A stretch of 64,000 nt of DNA from Clostridia bacterium (GTDB taxonomy: Bacteria > Bacillota > Clostridia > Oscillospirales > Acutalibacteraceae), in the NCBI GenBank assembly GCA_017522225.1, contig JAFWZR010000030.1, forward strand, positions 1 through 64,000. The letters are read 5' to 3'. Positions 54,346 through 62,688 of the stretch are shown in pieces. Under the pieces are notes generated by a model. It was not told where the DNA came from. It did not search any database and saw only the letters and a program-made list of their open reading frames with translations. The position numbers and the translations under genes are program-made. Position 1 is the stretch's first letter. The number at the start of each line of letters is the position of its first letter.

Positions 54346-55554
54346 TTAAACGTTGCCGAAGAAAGCCTCGTGAACAGCAGCAACTGCTCTGTCAGCATCC
54401 TTACGGTCGATAAGAACTGAGATTTTGATTTCACTTGTAGAAATCATCTGGATGTTGATATCCTGATTGAAGAGAGCCTCGAACATTGTTGAAGCTGTGC
54501 CCGGATGTGTTTCCATACCTGCACCGACAACAGAAATCTTAGCAATTGTATCGTCACGAACAACCTTAGCATCACCGATGAACGGAAGGCTGTTTATCGC
54601 CATAACTGCATCGTCAGCATGTGCTTCGCTTACTGTGAAAGCGATATCCTTTGTGCCGTCACGGCCGACTGACTGAAGAATGATATCAACATTGATATTC
54701 TTTGCAGCAAGACTTGCAAAAATTTTGAATGCAACACCGGGAACATCGTTGAGTCCTGTAATTGAAATTCTTGATGCATCTGCATCTTTAGTTACGCCTC
54801 TTACTAACATTTTTTCCATTTTAGCTGTCTCCTTTACCATTGTGCCCGGAATCGGGTTAAGACTTGAAATAACCTCAAGCTGTACATTATATTTTTTCGC
54901 CATTTCAACCGAACGGTTGTTGAGAACCTGTGCACCGAGTGTTGCAAGCTCAAGCATCTCGTCATAGGTTATCTCGGAAAGTCTCTGTGCATTCTTGACC
55001 TTACGGGGGTCAGCGGTGTAAACACCGTCAACGTCTGTATAAATCTGGCACTTGTCAGCGTGAAGAGCTGCTGCGATTGCAACTGCACTTGTATCAGATC
55101 CGCCGCGGCCGAGAGTTGTAACATCGTCATACTTGTTAATACCCTGGAAGCCTGCTACAACAACAATCTTCTTGTTGCCGAGCTCTGTCTTAAGGCGCTT
55201 TGTATCTACCTTCTTGATTCTTGCTGCAGAATACACTGAATCAGTGCTGAAGCCTGCCTGCCAGCCGAGAAGTGACACTGCGTGATAGCCAAGCTTTTCG
55301 ATAGCCATAGCAAGAAGAGAGATTGAAATCTGCTCACCTGCTGCCATAAGCATATCCATTTCACGCTTAGGAGCGCCGGGGTTGATTTCCTTTGCTTTTG
55401 CGATAAGGTCGTCTGTTGTGTCACCCTGAGCGGAAACAACAACTACAACATCGTTACCCTTTTTGTATGTGTCAGTAACGATTTTTGCGACATTCATCAC
55501 ACGCTCGGCATTAGCAACTGAGCTGCCGCCGAATTTCTGAACGATAAGTCCCAT
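54346..55554 (-). CDS. lysC: Aspartate kinase
   Basis: 402 residues. Phosphorylates aspartate, the entry to lysine, threonine and methionine synthesis. The kinase motif VQKFGGSSVANAERV, TTLGRGGSDTSAVAIAAAL and YTDVDGVYTADPRKV are present. Two C-terminal ACT domains (SITGLNDVPGVAFKIFASLA and SVVGAGMETHPGTASTMFEA) indicate feedback control by amino acids. It follows hom by 20 bases on the same strand. There is no lysine riboswitch before this unit, unlike the dap operon. Confidence 0.96.
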   Translation of the reverse strand: MGLIVQKFGGSSVANAERVMNVAKIVTDTYKKGNDVVVVVSAQGDTTDDLIAKAKEINPGAPKREMDMLMAAGEQISISLLAMAIEKLGYHAVSLLGWQAGFSTDSVYSAARIKKVDTKRLKTELGNKKIVVVAGFQGINKYDDVTTLGRGGSDTSAVAIAAALHADKCQIYTDVDGVYTADPRKVKNAQRLSEITYDEMLELATLGAQVLNNRSVEMAKKYNVQLEVISSLNPIPGTMVKETAKMEKMLVRGVTKDADASRISITGLNDVPGVAFKIFASLAAKNINVDIILQSVGRDGTKDIAFTVSEAHADDAVMAINSLPFIGDAKVVRDDTIAKISVVGAGMETHPGTASTMFEALFNQDINIQMISTSEIKISVLIDRKDADRAVAAVHEAFFGNV

Positions 55555-55574
55555 AATTAATTCACCACTTTATA

Positions 55575-56807
55575 TCAATAATTTTCTACTCTGATTTTTG
55601 AAAGGATTTCAACATCCTCAAGCTTTGCGAGCATACTGTCAAGCTCACCCTCTGCCCTTACGGGAGTTACAAACGCAAACTCATTCTCGGGTGCGTTGTC
55701 ACGGGTAAGAATGCTGATGTCACCAAAGATTTCCTCTGCTTTTTTAAGTGCGAAAACCTTATCTCCCTTTGCACGGACATAGAATGAGGTTTCAACATCC
55801 TTATGGTTAACAACGTAATTTTCAACTGCATCGCCCCAGCCGAAGGCCTTACGCTTTTCGATATGACGTGCACAATCGATAACGTCAGCCACAACTGCAC
55901 TTGCTGTTGCAAGCTTACCTGCGCCTCTGCCGTAGAATGCACAGTCACCAACTGCATTGCCGCGAACGAAAACTGCATTGAAAACATCGTTAACGCCTGA
56001 AAGAATACTCTCGTTCTTAACAAAAGCAGGGCTTACCATTGCTGATATCTTATCGCCCACGCGCTTTGCTCTGCCGAGAAGCTTGATAATGCCGCCCCAT
56101 GAGCGTGCGTACTCAACATCCTCAAGAGTGATTTTTGTAATACCCTCAGTATAAACACTTTCGGGGAAAACGTGCTTGCCGAAAGCAAGTGAAGCAAGGA
56201 TACAGATCTTGCGGCAGGCATCGAAGCCTTCGATGTCAGCTGTCGGATCCTTTTCCGCATAGCCGTTATCCTGTGCAAGCTTGAGTGCATCCTCAAAGCT
56301 CATTGAATTGTAAATCATCATTGTAAGGATGAAGTTTGTTGTACCGTTGAGGATACCTGCAACCTCGTCAACTCTGTTTGCTGCAAGGCATTGTGCAAGA
56401 GGACGGATTACGGGAATACCGCCGCCGACGCTTGCCTCAAACATAAAGTTTGCGTTATTCTCCTCAGCAAGCTTAAGAAGAATGTCGCCCTTTGCGGCAA
56501 CAAGCTCCTTGTTTGATGTGGCAACGCTCTTACCTGCCTTAAGACAAGCTGAAACAAAGTCAAACGCAGGGTTAAGACCGCCCATTGCCTCAACCACGAT
56601 TTTAACCTCGGGGTCATTGAGAATGATATTGAAGTCTTTTACAAGCTTGCTTTCGTTCTCGTCACCCGGGAAATCTCTGAGGTCAAGTATGTATTTAACG
56701 CTTACGCTGTCCTGCAGACTTTTTTCGGCAATGCTTTGGTTATTCATTGAAATAACCTGTGCAACACCTGAACCTACAACACCGTAGCCCATAATAGCTA
56801 TTTCCAT
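55575..56807 (-). CDS. hom: Homoserine dehydrogenase
   Basis: 410 residues. Reduces aspartate semialdehyde to homoserine, the branch to threonine and methionine. The NAD(P)-binding motif IAIMGYGVVGSGVAQV, GILNGTTNFILTMMI, YAEKDPTADIEGFDACRKI (catalytic region) and GRGAGKLATASAVVAD are intact, and a C-terminal ACT-like part (SFYVRAKGDKVFALKKAEEI) follows. I use the ATG at 56807 with AAGGAGTG upstream; the frame is open to 56897 but has no site. It is first in a unit with lysC and is divergent from a glycosyltransferase gene. Confidence 0.96.
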   Translation of the reverse strand: MEIAIMGYGVVGSGVAQVISMNNQSIAEKSLQDSVSVKYILDLRDFPGDENESKLVKDFNIILNDPEVKIVVEAMGGLNPAFDFVSACLKAGKSVATSNKELVAAKGDILLKLAEENNANFMFEASVGGGIPVIRPLAQCLAANRVDEVAGILNGTTNFILTMMIYNSMSFEDALKLAQDNGYAEKDPTADIEGFDACRKICILASLAFGKHVFPESVYTEGITKITLEDVEYARSWGGIIKLLGRAKRVGDKISAMVSPAFVKNESILSGVNDVFNAVFVRGNAVGDCAFYGRGAGKLATASAVVADVIDCARHIEKRKAFGWGDAVENYVVNHKDVETSFYVRAKGDKVFALKKAEEIFGDISILTRDNAPENEFAFVTPVRAEGELDSMLAKLEDVEILSKIRVENY

Positions 56808-56917
56808 ATTTTTCACTCCTTGTTCACACATAGGTAGTGTAACATAAATACAGAAAATAATAAAGAGTAAATTTGAAAAAAACTTGTGATTTTTCAAAAA
56901 AATTCATATCTTTTTAA

Positions 56918-56946
56918 TTGAAATGATACAGCGTTTGTTATAATAT
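56918..56946 (+). promoter_or_regulatory. Possible promoter of the glycosyltransferase unit
   Basis: TTGAAA (56918-56923) is 17 bases from TAATAT (56941-56946) and 15 from the better box TATAAT (56939-56944). Confidence 0.55.
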
Positions 56947-56977
56947 AAATATATACGAAAATTAAGGAGTTGTCCTT

Positions 56978-57694
56978 ATGAAAAAAACGATACATTACTG
57001 TTGGTTCGGCAGAGGCGAAAAGCCGAAGCTTGTTACCAAATGTATAGAAAGCTGGAAACATAATCTGCCTGACTACAGACTTGTTGAATGGAACGAGGAT
57101 AATTTTGACATTTCTAAGAACCAGTTTGTTGCCGAGGCTTACAGCGACAGAAACTTTGCCTTTGTCAGCGACTATGTCCGAGCGTATGTCCTTTACAACT
57201 ACGGCGGCATTTATCTGGATACAGACGTTGAAGTGCTGGGAAGCTTTGACCGTTTTCTTGATGATAAGGTTTTTCTCGGATTTGAAGAGGGCAACTTTGT
57301 CGGCACCTGTGTGATGGGTGTTGAAAAGGGTCACGAGCTGATGAAAAATTATCTCGACCACTACGAGAGTATGACATATTTCAATGAAGACGGCACAAAA
57401 TATACCGACACGAATGTTGTTCTTCTGACAAAGCTTCTTGACGAAAGAGGTCTTGTAAGAAACAACGAATATCAGACAGTCGGTGACATTTCGATCTACC
57501 CGAGAACCTTCTTCAGCCCTTACGATTACATTAACGGAATCAACTACATCACCGATAACAGCGTTGCAATCCATCATTTTGCACAGCTGTGGCTGCCGAC
57601 AAACGTCCGCCTCAAGACTGAGGCAAAACGCGCACTTATAAAAATTATCGGCGGAGAAAAAATGAAAAAATTACGCAAACTTACCAAAAGATGA
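56978..57694 (+). CDS. Glycosyltransferase with DXD motif (GT32-like)
   Basis: 238 residues. The start MKKTIHYCWFGRGEKPKLVT and the region SDYVRAYVLYNYGGIYLDTD with the metal-binding DTD are typical of GT32-type enzymes that add hexoses to surface polysaccharides or glycolipids. A basic C-terminal tail (GGEKMKKLRKLTKR) may attach to the membrane. AAGGAG precedes the ATG. It is followed 10 bases later by a YtvI-like gene and then a kinase-like gene, probably one transcript. Confidence 0.85.
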   Translation: MKKTIHYCWFGRGEKPKLVTKCIESWKHNLPDYRLVEWNEDNFDISKNQFVAEAYSDRNFAFVSDYVRAYVLYNYGGIYLDTDVEVLGSFDRFLDDKVFLGFEEGNFVGTCVMGVEKGHELMKNYLDHYESMTYFNEDGTKYTDTNVVLLTKLLDERGLVRNNEYQTVGDISIYPRTFFSPYDYINGINYITDNSVAIHHFAQLWLPTNVRLKTEAKRALIKIIGGEKMKKLRKLTKR

Positions 57695-57704
57695 GGTATA
57701 GCTA

Positions 57705-58871
57705 ATGGAAAAAATTGAAATAAGACGCAAAAGAATAATCAATGCCGTCTATATTGCAATGATTCTCGGACTCTCCTTTTTGTTTGTCAAATACTGCTTC
57801 TGGATTTTCTTCCCGTTTTTACTTGCATTCCTGTTGGCGGTTGCCGTACAGAAGCCTGCTGACTTTCTTGTAAGAAAAACAAAAATCAAAAAAGGTATTT
57901 CGTCAACCATTCTTGTGTTGCTTCTTTTCGCAGCTGTCGCGGGAATAGTCTCACTGCTCGGAATGAAGCTTGTCGACCTTATCAAAAACACGGTAGATTT
58001 TGTTACCGCACAGCTCAATGACCTGCCCTCACTGATTGACGATATCAAGCATTGGGTGATAAACACGGCGGGTATTCTGCCCGATAAGCTCGAAACAAGA
58101 TTTGTTGCAACCGCAAGCAACTGGTTTGATATGATACGCGACAAGAGTGCTTCGGAAATTGCTGCAACCATTGTCGGCTCGGCATCGGGAGATGAAGGCT
58201 TTTCAATGTCCTCGCTTGCAACTCCGCTGAGCGGCTTGTGGACAACGGCAAAACGCATCCCGTCAGTTTTTGTTGCGATTGTTATTCTTATTCTTTCATC
58301 GTGCTTTATGGCTGCGGATTACGACTGGATATCGAACTTTATTAAAAAGCAGCTGTCTCCTGAGCATAAGCGTAAGCTTTCAATCAGCAAGCGTGTTGTT
58401 TTTCAGTCACTCGGCAAGCTTATACGCTCGTACATCCTGATAATTCTTATAACGGGTACTGAAATATTCATTGGTCTAAACATCCTGTCCCTTGTCGGTC
58501 TTTATGATAGCGGAAACATCTTTGCAATATCGATTATTGTTGCCCTGCTAGATATTCTGCCTGTACTGGGCACAGGTACATTTATGGTGCCGTGGGCATT
58601 GTACAACCTTATCACAGGCAACATCGGCCTTGCAATCGGTCTGTTTATTCTTTACGCAATCATCTATGTTGTGCGTCAGGTAATTGAGCCGAAAATTGTC
58701 GGAGGTACGGTTGGTCTTCCGCCGTTCATCACCCTTATGGGTATGTATGTCGGCTCACAATTATTCGGATTTATCGGTATTTTCCTTGTTCCGATTATGA
58801 TAATTATTGTAAAGCTCCTCAATGACGAGGGCGTTATTCACATTTGGGAGCCTGTTGATCAGGAACCGTAA
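57705..58871 (+). CDS. AI-2E transporter-family membrane protein, YtvI-like
   Basis: 388 residues with a hydrophobic pair near 15-50, one near 65-90, a soluble segment (about 100-180), and further membrane segments to the end, the layout of PF01594 proteins. LLDILPVLGTGTFMVPWALY and EPKIVGGTVGLPPFITLMGM are the family signatures. In Clostridia and Bacilli the YtvI branch is linked to sporulation, which fits the spore-protein gene in this window, but autoinducer or ion export are also proposed for the family. Confidence 0.82.
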   Translation: MEKIEIRRKRIINAVYIAMILGLSFLFVKYCFWIFFPFLLAFLLAVAVQKPADFLVRKTKIKKGISSTILVLLLFAAVAGIVSLLGMKLVDLIKNTVDFVTAQLNDLPSLIDDIKHWVINTAGILPDKLETRFVATASNWFDMIRDKSASEIAATIVGSASGDEGFSMSSLATPLSGLWTTAKRIPSVFVAIVILILSSCFMAADYDWISNFIKKQLSPEHKRKLSISKRVVFQSLGKLIRSYILIILITGTEIFIGLNILSLVGLYDSGNIFAISIIVALLDILPVLGTGTFMVPWALYNLITGNIGLAIGLFILYAIIYVVRQVIEPKIVGGTVGLPPFITLMGMYVGSQLFGFIGIFLVPIMIIIVKLLNDEGVIHIWEPVDQEP

Positions 58872-58886
58872 ACGGAGGTGTTCTTT

Positions 58887-59504
58887 ATGGCAAAAATCAT
58901 CACAATCAGCCGTGAATTCGGAAGCGGAGGCAGAGAGGTCGGCAAAAGACTTGCAGATGAGCTCGGCTTCGAATACTACGACAGAGAGATTATTGAGCAG
59001 GTGGCAAAGGAAAGTCAGTTTGACGAGACCTATGTTGAGAATATGCTCAGCGGCAGCTTTTCAGTCAGTCTGCCCGTAACCTTCGGCAGAACATTTATCT
59101 ACACCGATGTTGTTCAGCAGAATATGACAAATCTGCTTGTCACCGAGCAAAAAATCATAAAAGCTCTTGCAGACAAAGGCAAGGATATAGTGATTGTCGG
59201 CAGAAGCGCAGACGTGCTTCTTAAAGAGTATAAGCCGCTCAATATTTTTGTTTATGCCGATATGCAATCAAAGGTTCAGCGTTGCCGCGACCGTGCTGCC
59301 AAGGACGAAAAGCTGACCGACAAAGAGCTTGTAAGAAAAATCAGGCAGGTTGACTCGGGCAGAAAGAAACAGCGTAAGCTCATCACTGACAGTGAATGGG
59401 GCGAAAAGGAAAGCTATCACCTTTGTCTGAACACAACAGGAATGAACATCAAGGCTTTTATCCCTCCCCTTGCTGAGTTTGTAAAAAGCTATTTTAACAA
59501 ATAA
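58887..59504 (+). CDS. Cytidylate-kinase-like family protein
   Basis: 205 residues. The P-loop-like start AKIITISREFGSGGREVGKR and IVIVGRSADVLLKEY, RCRDRAAKDEKLTDKELVRK and RKKQRKLITDSEWGEKESYH match the cytidylate-kinase-like group common in Clostridia. Its real substrate is unknown; it is distinct from the essential cytidylate kinase CMK. I start at the ATG at 58887 because ACGGAGG lies 8 bases upstream; the GTG at 58878 is too close. It lies 15 bases after the YtvI-like gene. Confidence 0.85.
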   Translation: MAKIITISREFGSGGREVGKRLADELGFEYYDREIIEQVAKESQFDETYVENMLSGSFSVSLPVTFGRTFIYTDVVQQNMTNLLVTEQKIIKALADKGKDIVIVGRSADVLLKEYKPLNIFVYADMQSKVQRCRDRAAKDEKLTDKELVRKIRQVDSGRKKQRKLITDSEWGEKESYHLCLNTTGMNIKAFIPPLAEFVKSYFNK

Positions 59505-59516
59505 AACAAAACAGAA

Positions 59517-59542
59517 AAGGCACTCTCCGAAGAGAGTGCCTT
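59517..59542. terminator. Bidirectional terminator between convergent genes
   Basis: AAGGCACTCTC and GAGAGTGCCTT with loop CGAA (59517-59542), A-rich on one side and T-rich on the other. Confidence 0.93.
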
Positions 59543-59557
59543 GAATTTTACTCTGAA

Positions 59558-60733
59558 TTATGCACCGAGGATCTGATCCCAGAGGAAACCGGGAATGATA
59601 AACTTAAGGATCTTGCCGAGTGTTGTTACAATTGCGGGTGAGAAGAGGTCAAGGAAATAGAAAGGAATATCCAATACCTTCTCGTTGAATGTAACCTCGT
59701 AAGTATCATAGTTTGCAGGATCTTTTTCGTCGATTTCAAAAATTCTTACTGAACGGTCGCCGCCTCTGCCGTATGAGCTGAAGCCTGTGCCGCCGTTGTA
59801 ACCCATCATAATACCGTCATCTGTTACACCGTAGAAGCTGTTAACGTGGTCGTGACCGAACCATGCACCAACGATGTCGCCCTTTTCAACCCAAGCCTGA
59901 TACTGGCCTGTATGGCTCTCAAGAGGCTCTGAACAGGGAACCTCACCAAGAACACCGCCGATAGCCTTATCGTTGAGCTTGAACCACTTGAACTCGTCAA
60001 TACTGAATACAGCATCGTCACCGGCCTCGCTGAATGAAACCTCGTCAAGGAACTGATATGTTTCCTTAACAGGAATGTGCTGGAAGAGAAGTGACGGAAC
60101 AACCTTGCCGCCGTTTGCAGCCTTGAGTTCATCACTTGTCTGCTTGTACCACTCAACCTGATTCGGTCTTACGCCTTCGTAGCCTGTAAGAAGGTCACTG
60201 TCAGCACGCTTGTTGTTTGTATCCATCATATAAATGTTGAAAGCAATCTTGTCGCCTTTTGAAGACATAATCGGAACATTGTATGTACCGGGATCACATC
60301 CGTTGTCGGGAACGATGCAGTTTTCGTACTGCTTGTAGAAAGCCATCTGCTCTTCAAGTGTGAAGAAATCCTCGTAGTCGTGGTCGTGGTTACCAAAAGT
60401 AAGAATAAAAGGAATATCCTTACTGTCGATAATATCGAAAAGATTTGAAAGACACTTCTTAAGACCGTCCTCTGTTGCACCGGGGAAGAAGTCTGTAAGC
60501 TGGTCACCGTTGAATACAAGAAGATCAGGCTCTTCCTGTGCGATTGCAGCTTCAATAAGCTTAACCTCTGCAACGTCCTTGAGTATCATATCCTGTGTGT
60601 CGTTAAGCTGCATAATCTTGAACTTGCCGTCTGCGCCGAACTTGAGATCGCTTGTTGTGTTAGCTGCAAAAGCAGGAACTGCAACAAGAAGGCACATAGC
60701 AATTGCAAGAAAAACACTTAATACTTTTTTCAT
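59558..60733 (-). CDS. Secreted calcineurin-like metallophosphoesterase, paralogue
   Basis: 391 residues with a signal peptide (MKKVLSVFLAIAMCLLVAVP, cleavage near AFAAN). Phosphoesterase motifs are IMQLNDTQDM (D-X-Q), LVFNGDQLTD, LTFGNHDHDYED, LFQHIPVKE and AWFGHDHVNSFYG. It resembles the protein at 25967-27157 in length, order of motifs and the sequence around NGGKV-SLLFQH. The C-terminus is hydrophobic (ATTLGKILKFIIPGFLWDQI by pattern, reading VTTLGKILKFIIPGFLW) and lacks a sorting signal. TTGGAGG precedes the ATG. Substrate unknown. Confidence 0.9.
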   Translation of the reverse strand: MKKVLSVFLAIAMCLLVAVPAFAANTTSDLKFGADGKFKIMQLNDTQDMILKDVAEVKLIEAAIAQEEPDLLVFNGDQLTDFFPGATEDGLKKCLSNLFDIIDSKDIPFILTFGNHDHDYEDFFTLEEQMAFYKQYENCIVPDNGCDPGTYNVPIMSSKGDKIAFNIYMMDTNNKRADSDLLTGYEGVRPNQVEWYKQTSDELKAANGGKVVPSLLFQHIPVKETYQFLDEVSFSEAGDDAVFSIDEFKWFKLNDKAIGGVLGEVPCSEPLESHTGQYQAWVEKGDIVGAWFGHDHVNSFYGVTDDGIMMGYNGGTGFSSYGRGGDRSVRIFEIDEKDPANYDTYEVTFNEKVLDIPFYFLDLFSPAIVTTLGKILKFIIPGFLWDQILGA

Positions 60734-60769
60734 AGCAAAGCCTCCAAAAAAAATTTATTTTGCCCTGTA

Positions 60770-60798
60770 ATTATATAGCAAATGCGGTTTAAAGTCAA
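60770..60798 (-). promoter_or_regulatory. Promoter of the third metallophosphoesterase gene
   Basis: Minus-strand TTGACT (60793-60798) and TATAAT (60770-60775), 17-base spacer. Confidence 0.87.
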
Positions 60799-60869
60799 TA
60801 AACCATCTTTTAATACTACATATTTTTCTTGTTATGACTAAAAATACAAATACAATAAATATTTTTCGG

Positions 60870-60898
60870 TTGACAATAAAAGTAAAATGTGAGACAAT
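60870..60898 (+). promoter_or_regulatory. Promoter of the radical SAM gene
   Basis: TTGACA (60870-60875) and GACAAT (60893-60898), 17-base spacer. Confidence 0.72.
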
Positions 60899-60930
60899 AT
60901 GTTTTACTAAAAAGTCGGGAGGTGACGGAA

Positions 60931-62361
60931 TTGAATAAAGAAAAAGCCCTGAGATTCGCAACAGGTCTTGTGCTTGACAGAACACTTAAGTACATCGACA
61001 AGGATCCTGCCACAAATATCATCAAGCTTGTTAATATGGCTGAAAAGCTTTCAGGCAAAACCTTCCCGAAAAAAGTTTTCGATTCATTCCGCACTGCCCT
61101 GAGAGACGAGAACAATGTGTGGTTTGATTACGCGATGAAATTCGTTAACGATGTTGACCGCGAAAACCTCAAGAAAATGTTCCTCTCTTTTGCACTCGGT
61201 GCAGGCTACCACGGTACAAAAGCTGTACGCGAAAACCGTGAAAAGTACAAGTGTAACATTCCGTTCATTATTCTGCTCGACCCCACAAGCGCTTGTAACC
61301 TTAAGTGTAAGGGCTGTTGGTCGGCTGAATACGGTCACAAGTTCAACCTCAGCTATGAGGAGCTTGACAGCATAGTTTCACAGGGTGTTGAGCTTGGCAC
61401 TCATCTTTATATGTTCACGGGCGGTGAACCGCTTATCCGTAAGAACGATATTCTCAAGCTCTGCCGTAAGCATCCTAACTGCACATTCCTTGCTTACACA
61501 AACGCAACGCTTGTTGACCAGAAATTCTGCGACGATATGAAGGATGTCGGCAACCTCGCTCTTGCAATCAGCATTGAAGGCTCGGAGGAGACCAACGACT
61601 ACCGCCGTGGTGACGGTGCTTATGAAACATCCGTCAAGGCACTCGACCTTCTTCAGAAAAACGGTTGCCTTTACGGCATTTCCGTTTGCTATACTGCAAA
61701 AAATATTGATGAAGTTACAAGTGACGAATTCCTAGACCTTATGATTTCCAAGGGAGTTAAATTCGGTCTTTACTTTAACTATATGCCTGTCGGCACGAAC
61801 GCCGATGTGGAGCTTATTCCCTCACCTGAGCAGAGAACATTTATGTACAACTGGCTCAAAACTGTCCGCAACAGCAAAACAGGTAAGCCGATGTTTGTTA
61901 TGGACTTCCAGAATGACGGTGAGTATGTCGGCGGCTGCATCGCAGGCGGACGAAACTATTTCCACATCAACTCTGCAGGTGATATGGAGCCGTGCGTATT
62001 TGTTCACTTCTCTGACGCAAATATCCGTACGCACACTCTTCTTGAGGCGCTTAAGAGTCCGTTGTTTATAGCTTTCCATCACAATCAGCCGTTTAACGAC
62101 AACCATCTGCGTCCTTGCCCGATGCTTGAGAATCCTGACTATCTGCGTAAAATTATTAAGGTTACGGGTGCAAAGTCAACTGACCTTGTAAATCAGGAGG
62201 GCGTTGAGAACCTTTGTGCAAAATGTGACAAATTCTCAAAAGAGTGGCAGCCTGTTGCTGACAAGCTCTGGGCAGAAAACAAGCATCCGAACCCAAAAAC
62301 TCAGTACTACCGCGACACAGCGGAGGCTATGAAAGAAAAACTTGACGATCTTGTGAGATAA
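60931..62361 (+). CDS. Radical SAM protein with SPASM-like C-terminal cysteines
   Basis: 476 residues, cytoplasmic. The 4Fe-4S/SAM motif is CNLKCKGCW (C122, C126, C129), with FTGGEPL as the SAM-binding GGE motif. Downstream cysteines C336, C355, C396, C429 and C432 (GGCIAGGRNYFHINSAGDME, PCVF, RPCPML, NLCAKC) follow the pattern of auxiliary-cluster SPASM domains. About 115 residues precede the barrel (LNKEKALRFATGLVLDRTLK). I start at the TTG at 60931 because GGGAGGTGACGGAA lies directly before it; no ATG is suitably placed. The reaction is unknown. A 39-codon peptide gene follows after a terminator. Confidence 0.88.
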   Translation: MNKEKALRFATGLVLDRTLKYIDKDPATNIIKLVNMAEKLSGKTFPKKVFDSFRTALRDENNVWFDYAMKFVNDVDRENLKKMFLSFALGAGYHGTKAVRENREKYKCNIPFIILLDPTSACNLKCKGCWSAEYGHKFNLSYEELDSIVSQGVELGTHLYMFTGGEPLIRKNDILKLCRKHPNCTFLAYTNATLVDQKFCDDMKDVGNLALAISIEGSEETNDYRRGDGAYETSVKALDLLQKNGCLYGISVCYTAKNIDEVTSDEFLDLMISKGVKFGLYFNYMPVGTNADVELIPSPEQRTFMYNWLKTVRNSKTGKPMFVMDFQNDGEYVGGCIAGGRNYFHINSAGDMEPCVFVHFSDANIRTHTLLEALKSPLFIAFHHNQPFNDNHLRPCPMLENPDYLRKIIKVTGAKSTDLVNQEGVENLCAKCDKFSKEWQPVADKLWAENKHPNPKTQYYRDTAEAMKEKLDDLVR

Positions 62362-62397
62362 CGATAGACAGAATTGCTATTTTGTCTGTCGTTTATT
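62361..62397 (+). terminator. Terminator after the radical SAM gene
   Basis: ACGATAGACA (62361-62370) pairs with TGTCTGTCGT (62383-62392) with one G-U, followed by TTATTTTTG. It overlaps the end of the stop codon. Confidence 0.8.
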
Positions 62398-62422
62398 TTT
62401 GTTTTTTCTGTGATTATGTGCA

Positions 62423-62452
62423 TTGATTGTGACATAACATTCATGGTATTAT
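62423..62452 (+). promoter_or_regulatory. Possible promoter of the 39-residue peptide gene
   Basis: TTGATT (62423-62428) and TATTAT (62447-62452), 18-base spacer, about 60 bases before the ATG. Confidence 0.55.
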
Positions 62453-62512
62453 CTAGTTGCGGACAGGTTGTATATTCATCCTTTTCCGACAATTAAAAGG
62501 AGGAACACAATA

Positions 62513-62632
62513 ATGGATTTCGTAGCAGAGATTTTGGCAATGGTAGAAGAGCTTCTTGCTTACCTTGGCGAGTTTGATGCAGCAGGCATCATTGAGATCA
62601 TCAAGGAATTCTTCGCAGGTTTCGCAGCATAA
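62513..62632 (+). CDS. 39-residue acidic amphipathic peptide
   Basis: Encodes MDFVAEILAMVEELLAYLGE, then FDAAGIIEIIKEFFAGFAA. Two predicted amphipathic helices (about 2-19 and 22-36) are joined by an FDAAG turn; the peptide carries one lysine, several glutamates and no cysteine. Support for it being real: an excellent AAAAGGAGG site 8-12 bases before the ATG, a plausible own promoter, and a perfect 13-base-stem terminator 17 bases after the stop. There is no signal peptide or leader cleavage motif. The sequence resembles the hydrophobic C-terminal tails of exported proteins in this window. Role unknown; a membrane-active or membrane-scaffolding peptide are both possible. Confidence 0.7.
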   Translation: MDFVAEILAMVEELLAYLGEFDAAGIIEIIKEFFAGFAA

Positions 62633-62648
62633 GTTCAGGCAAAACATA

Positions 62649-62678
62649 AAAAGACCACCTTTGAGAAGGTGGTCTTTT
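62649..62678. terminator. Bidirectional terminator after the peptide gene
   Basis: AAAAGACCACCTT (62649-62661) and AAGGTGGTCTTTT (62666-62678) are a perfect 13-base inverted repeat with loop TGAG, serving the peptide gene and the convergent gene ending at 62689. Confidence 0.95.
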
Positions 62679-62688
62679 GCTTTTCTTA

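Noticed and set aside
56894-57577. 227-codon open frame on the minus strand
   Set aside because: It is the antisense shadow of the glycosyltransferase gene, whose motifs and ribosome site are clear.
60931-62632. A complete ribosomally made, modified-peptide gene cluster
   Set aside because: Only a radical SAM gene and a short peptide are present. No transporter, protease or peptide-recognition element is visible, and a terminator lies between them, so the idea is kept only as a finding.
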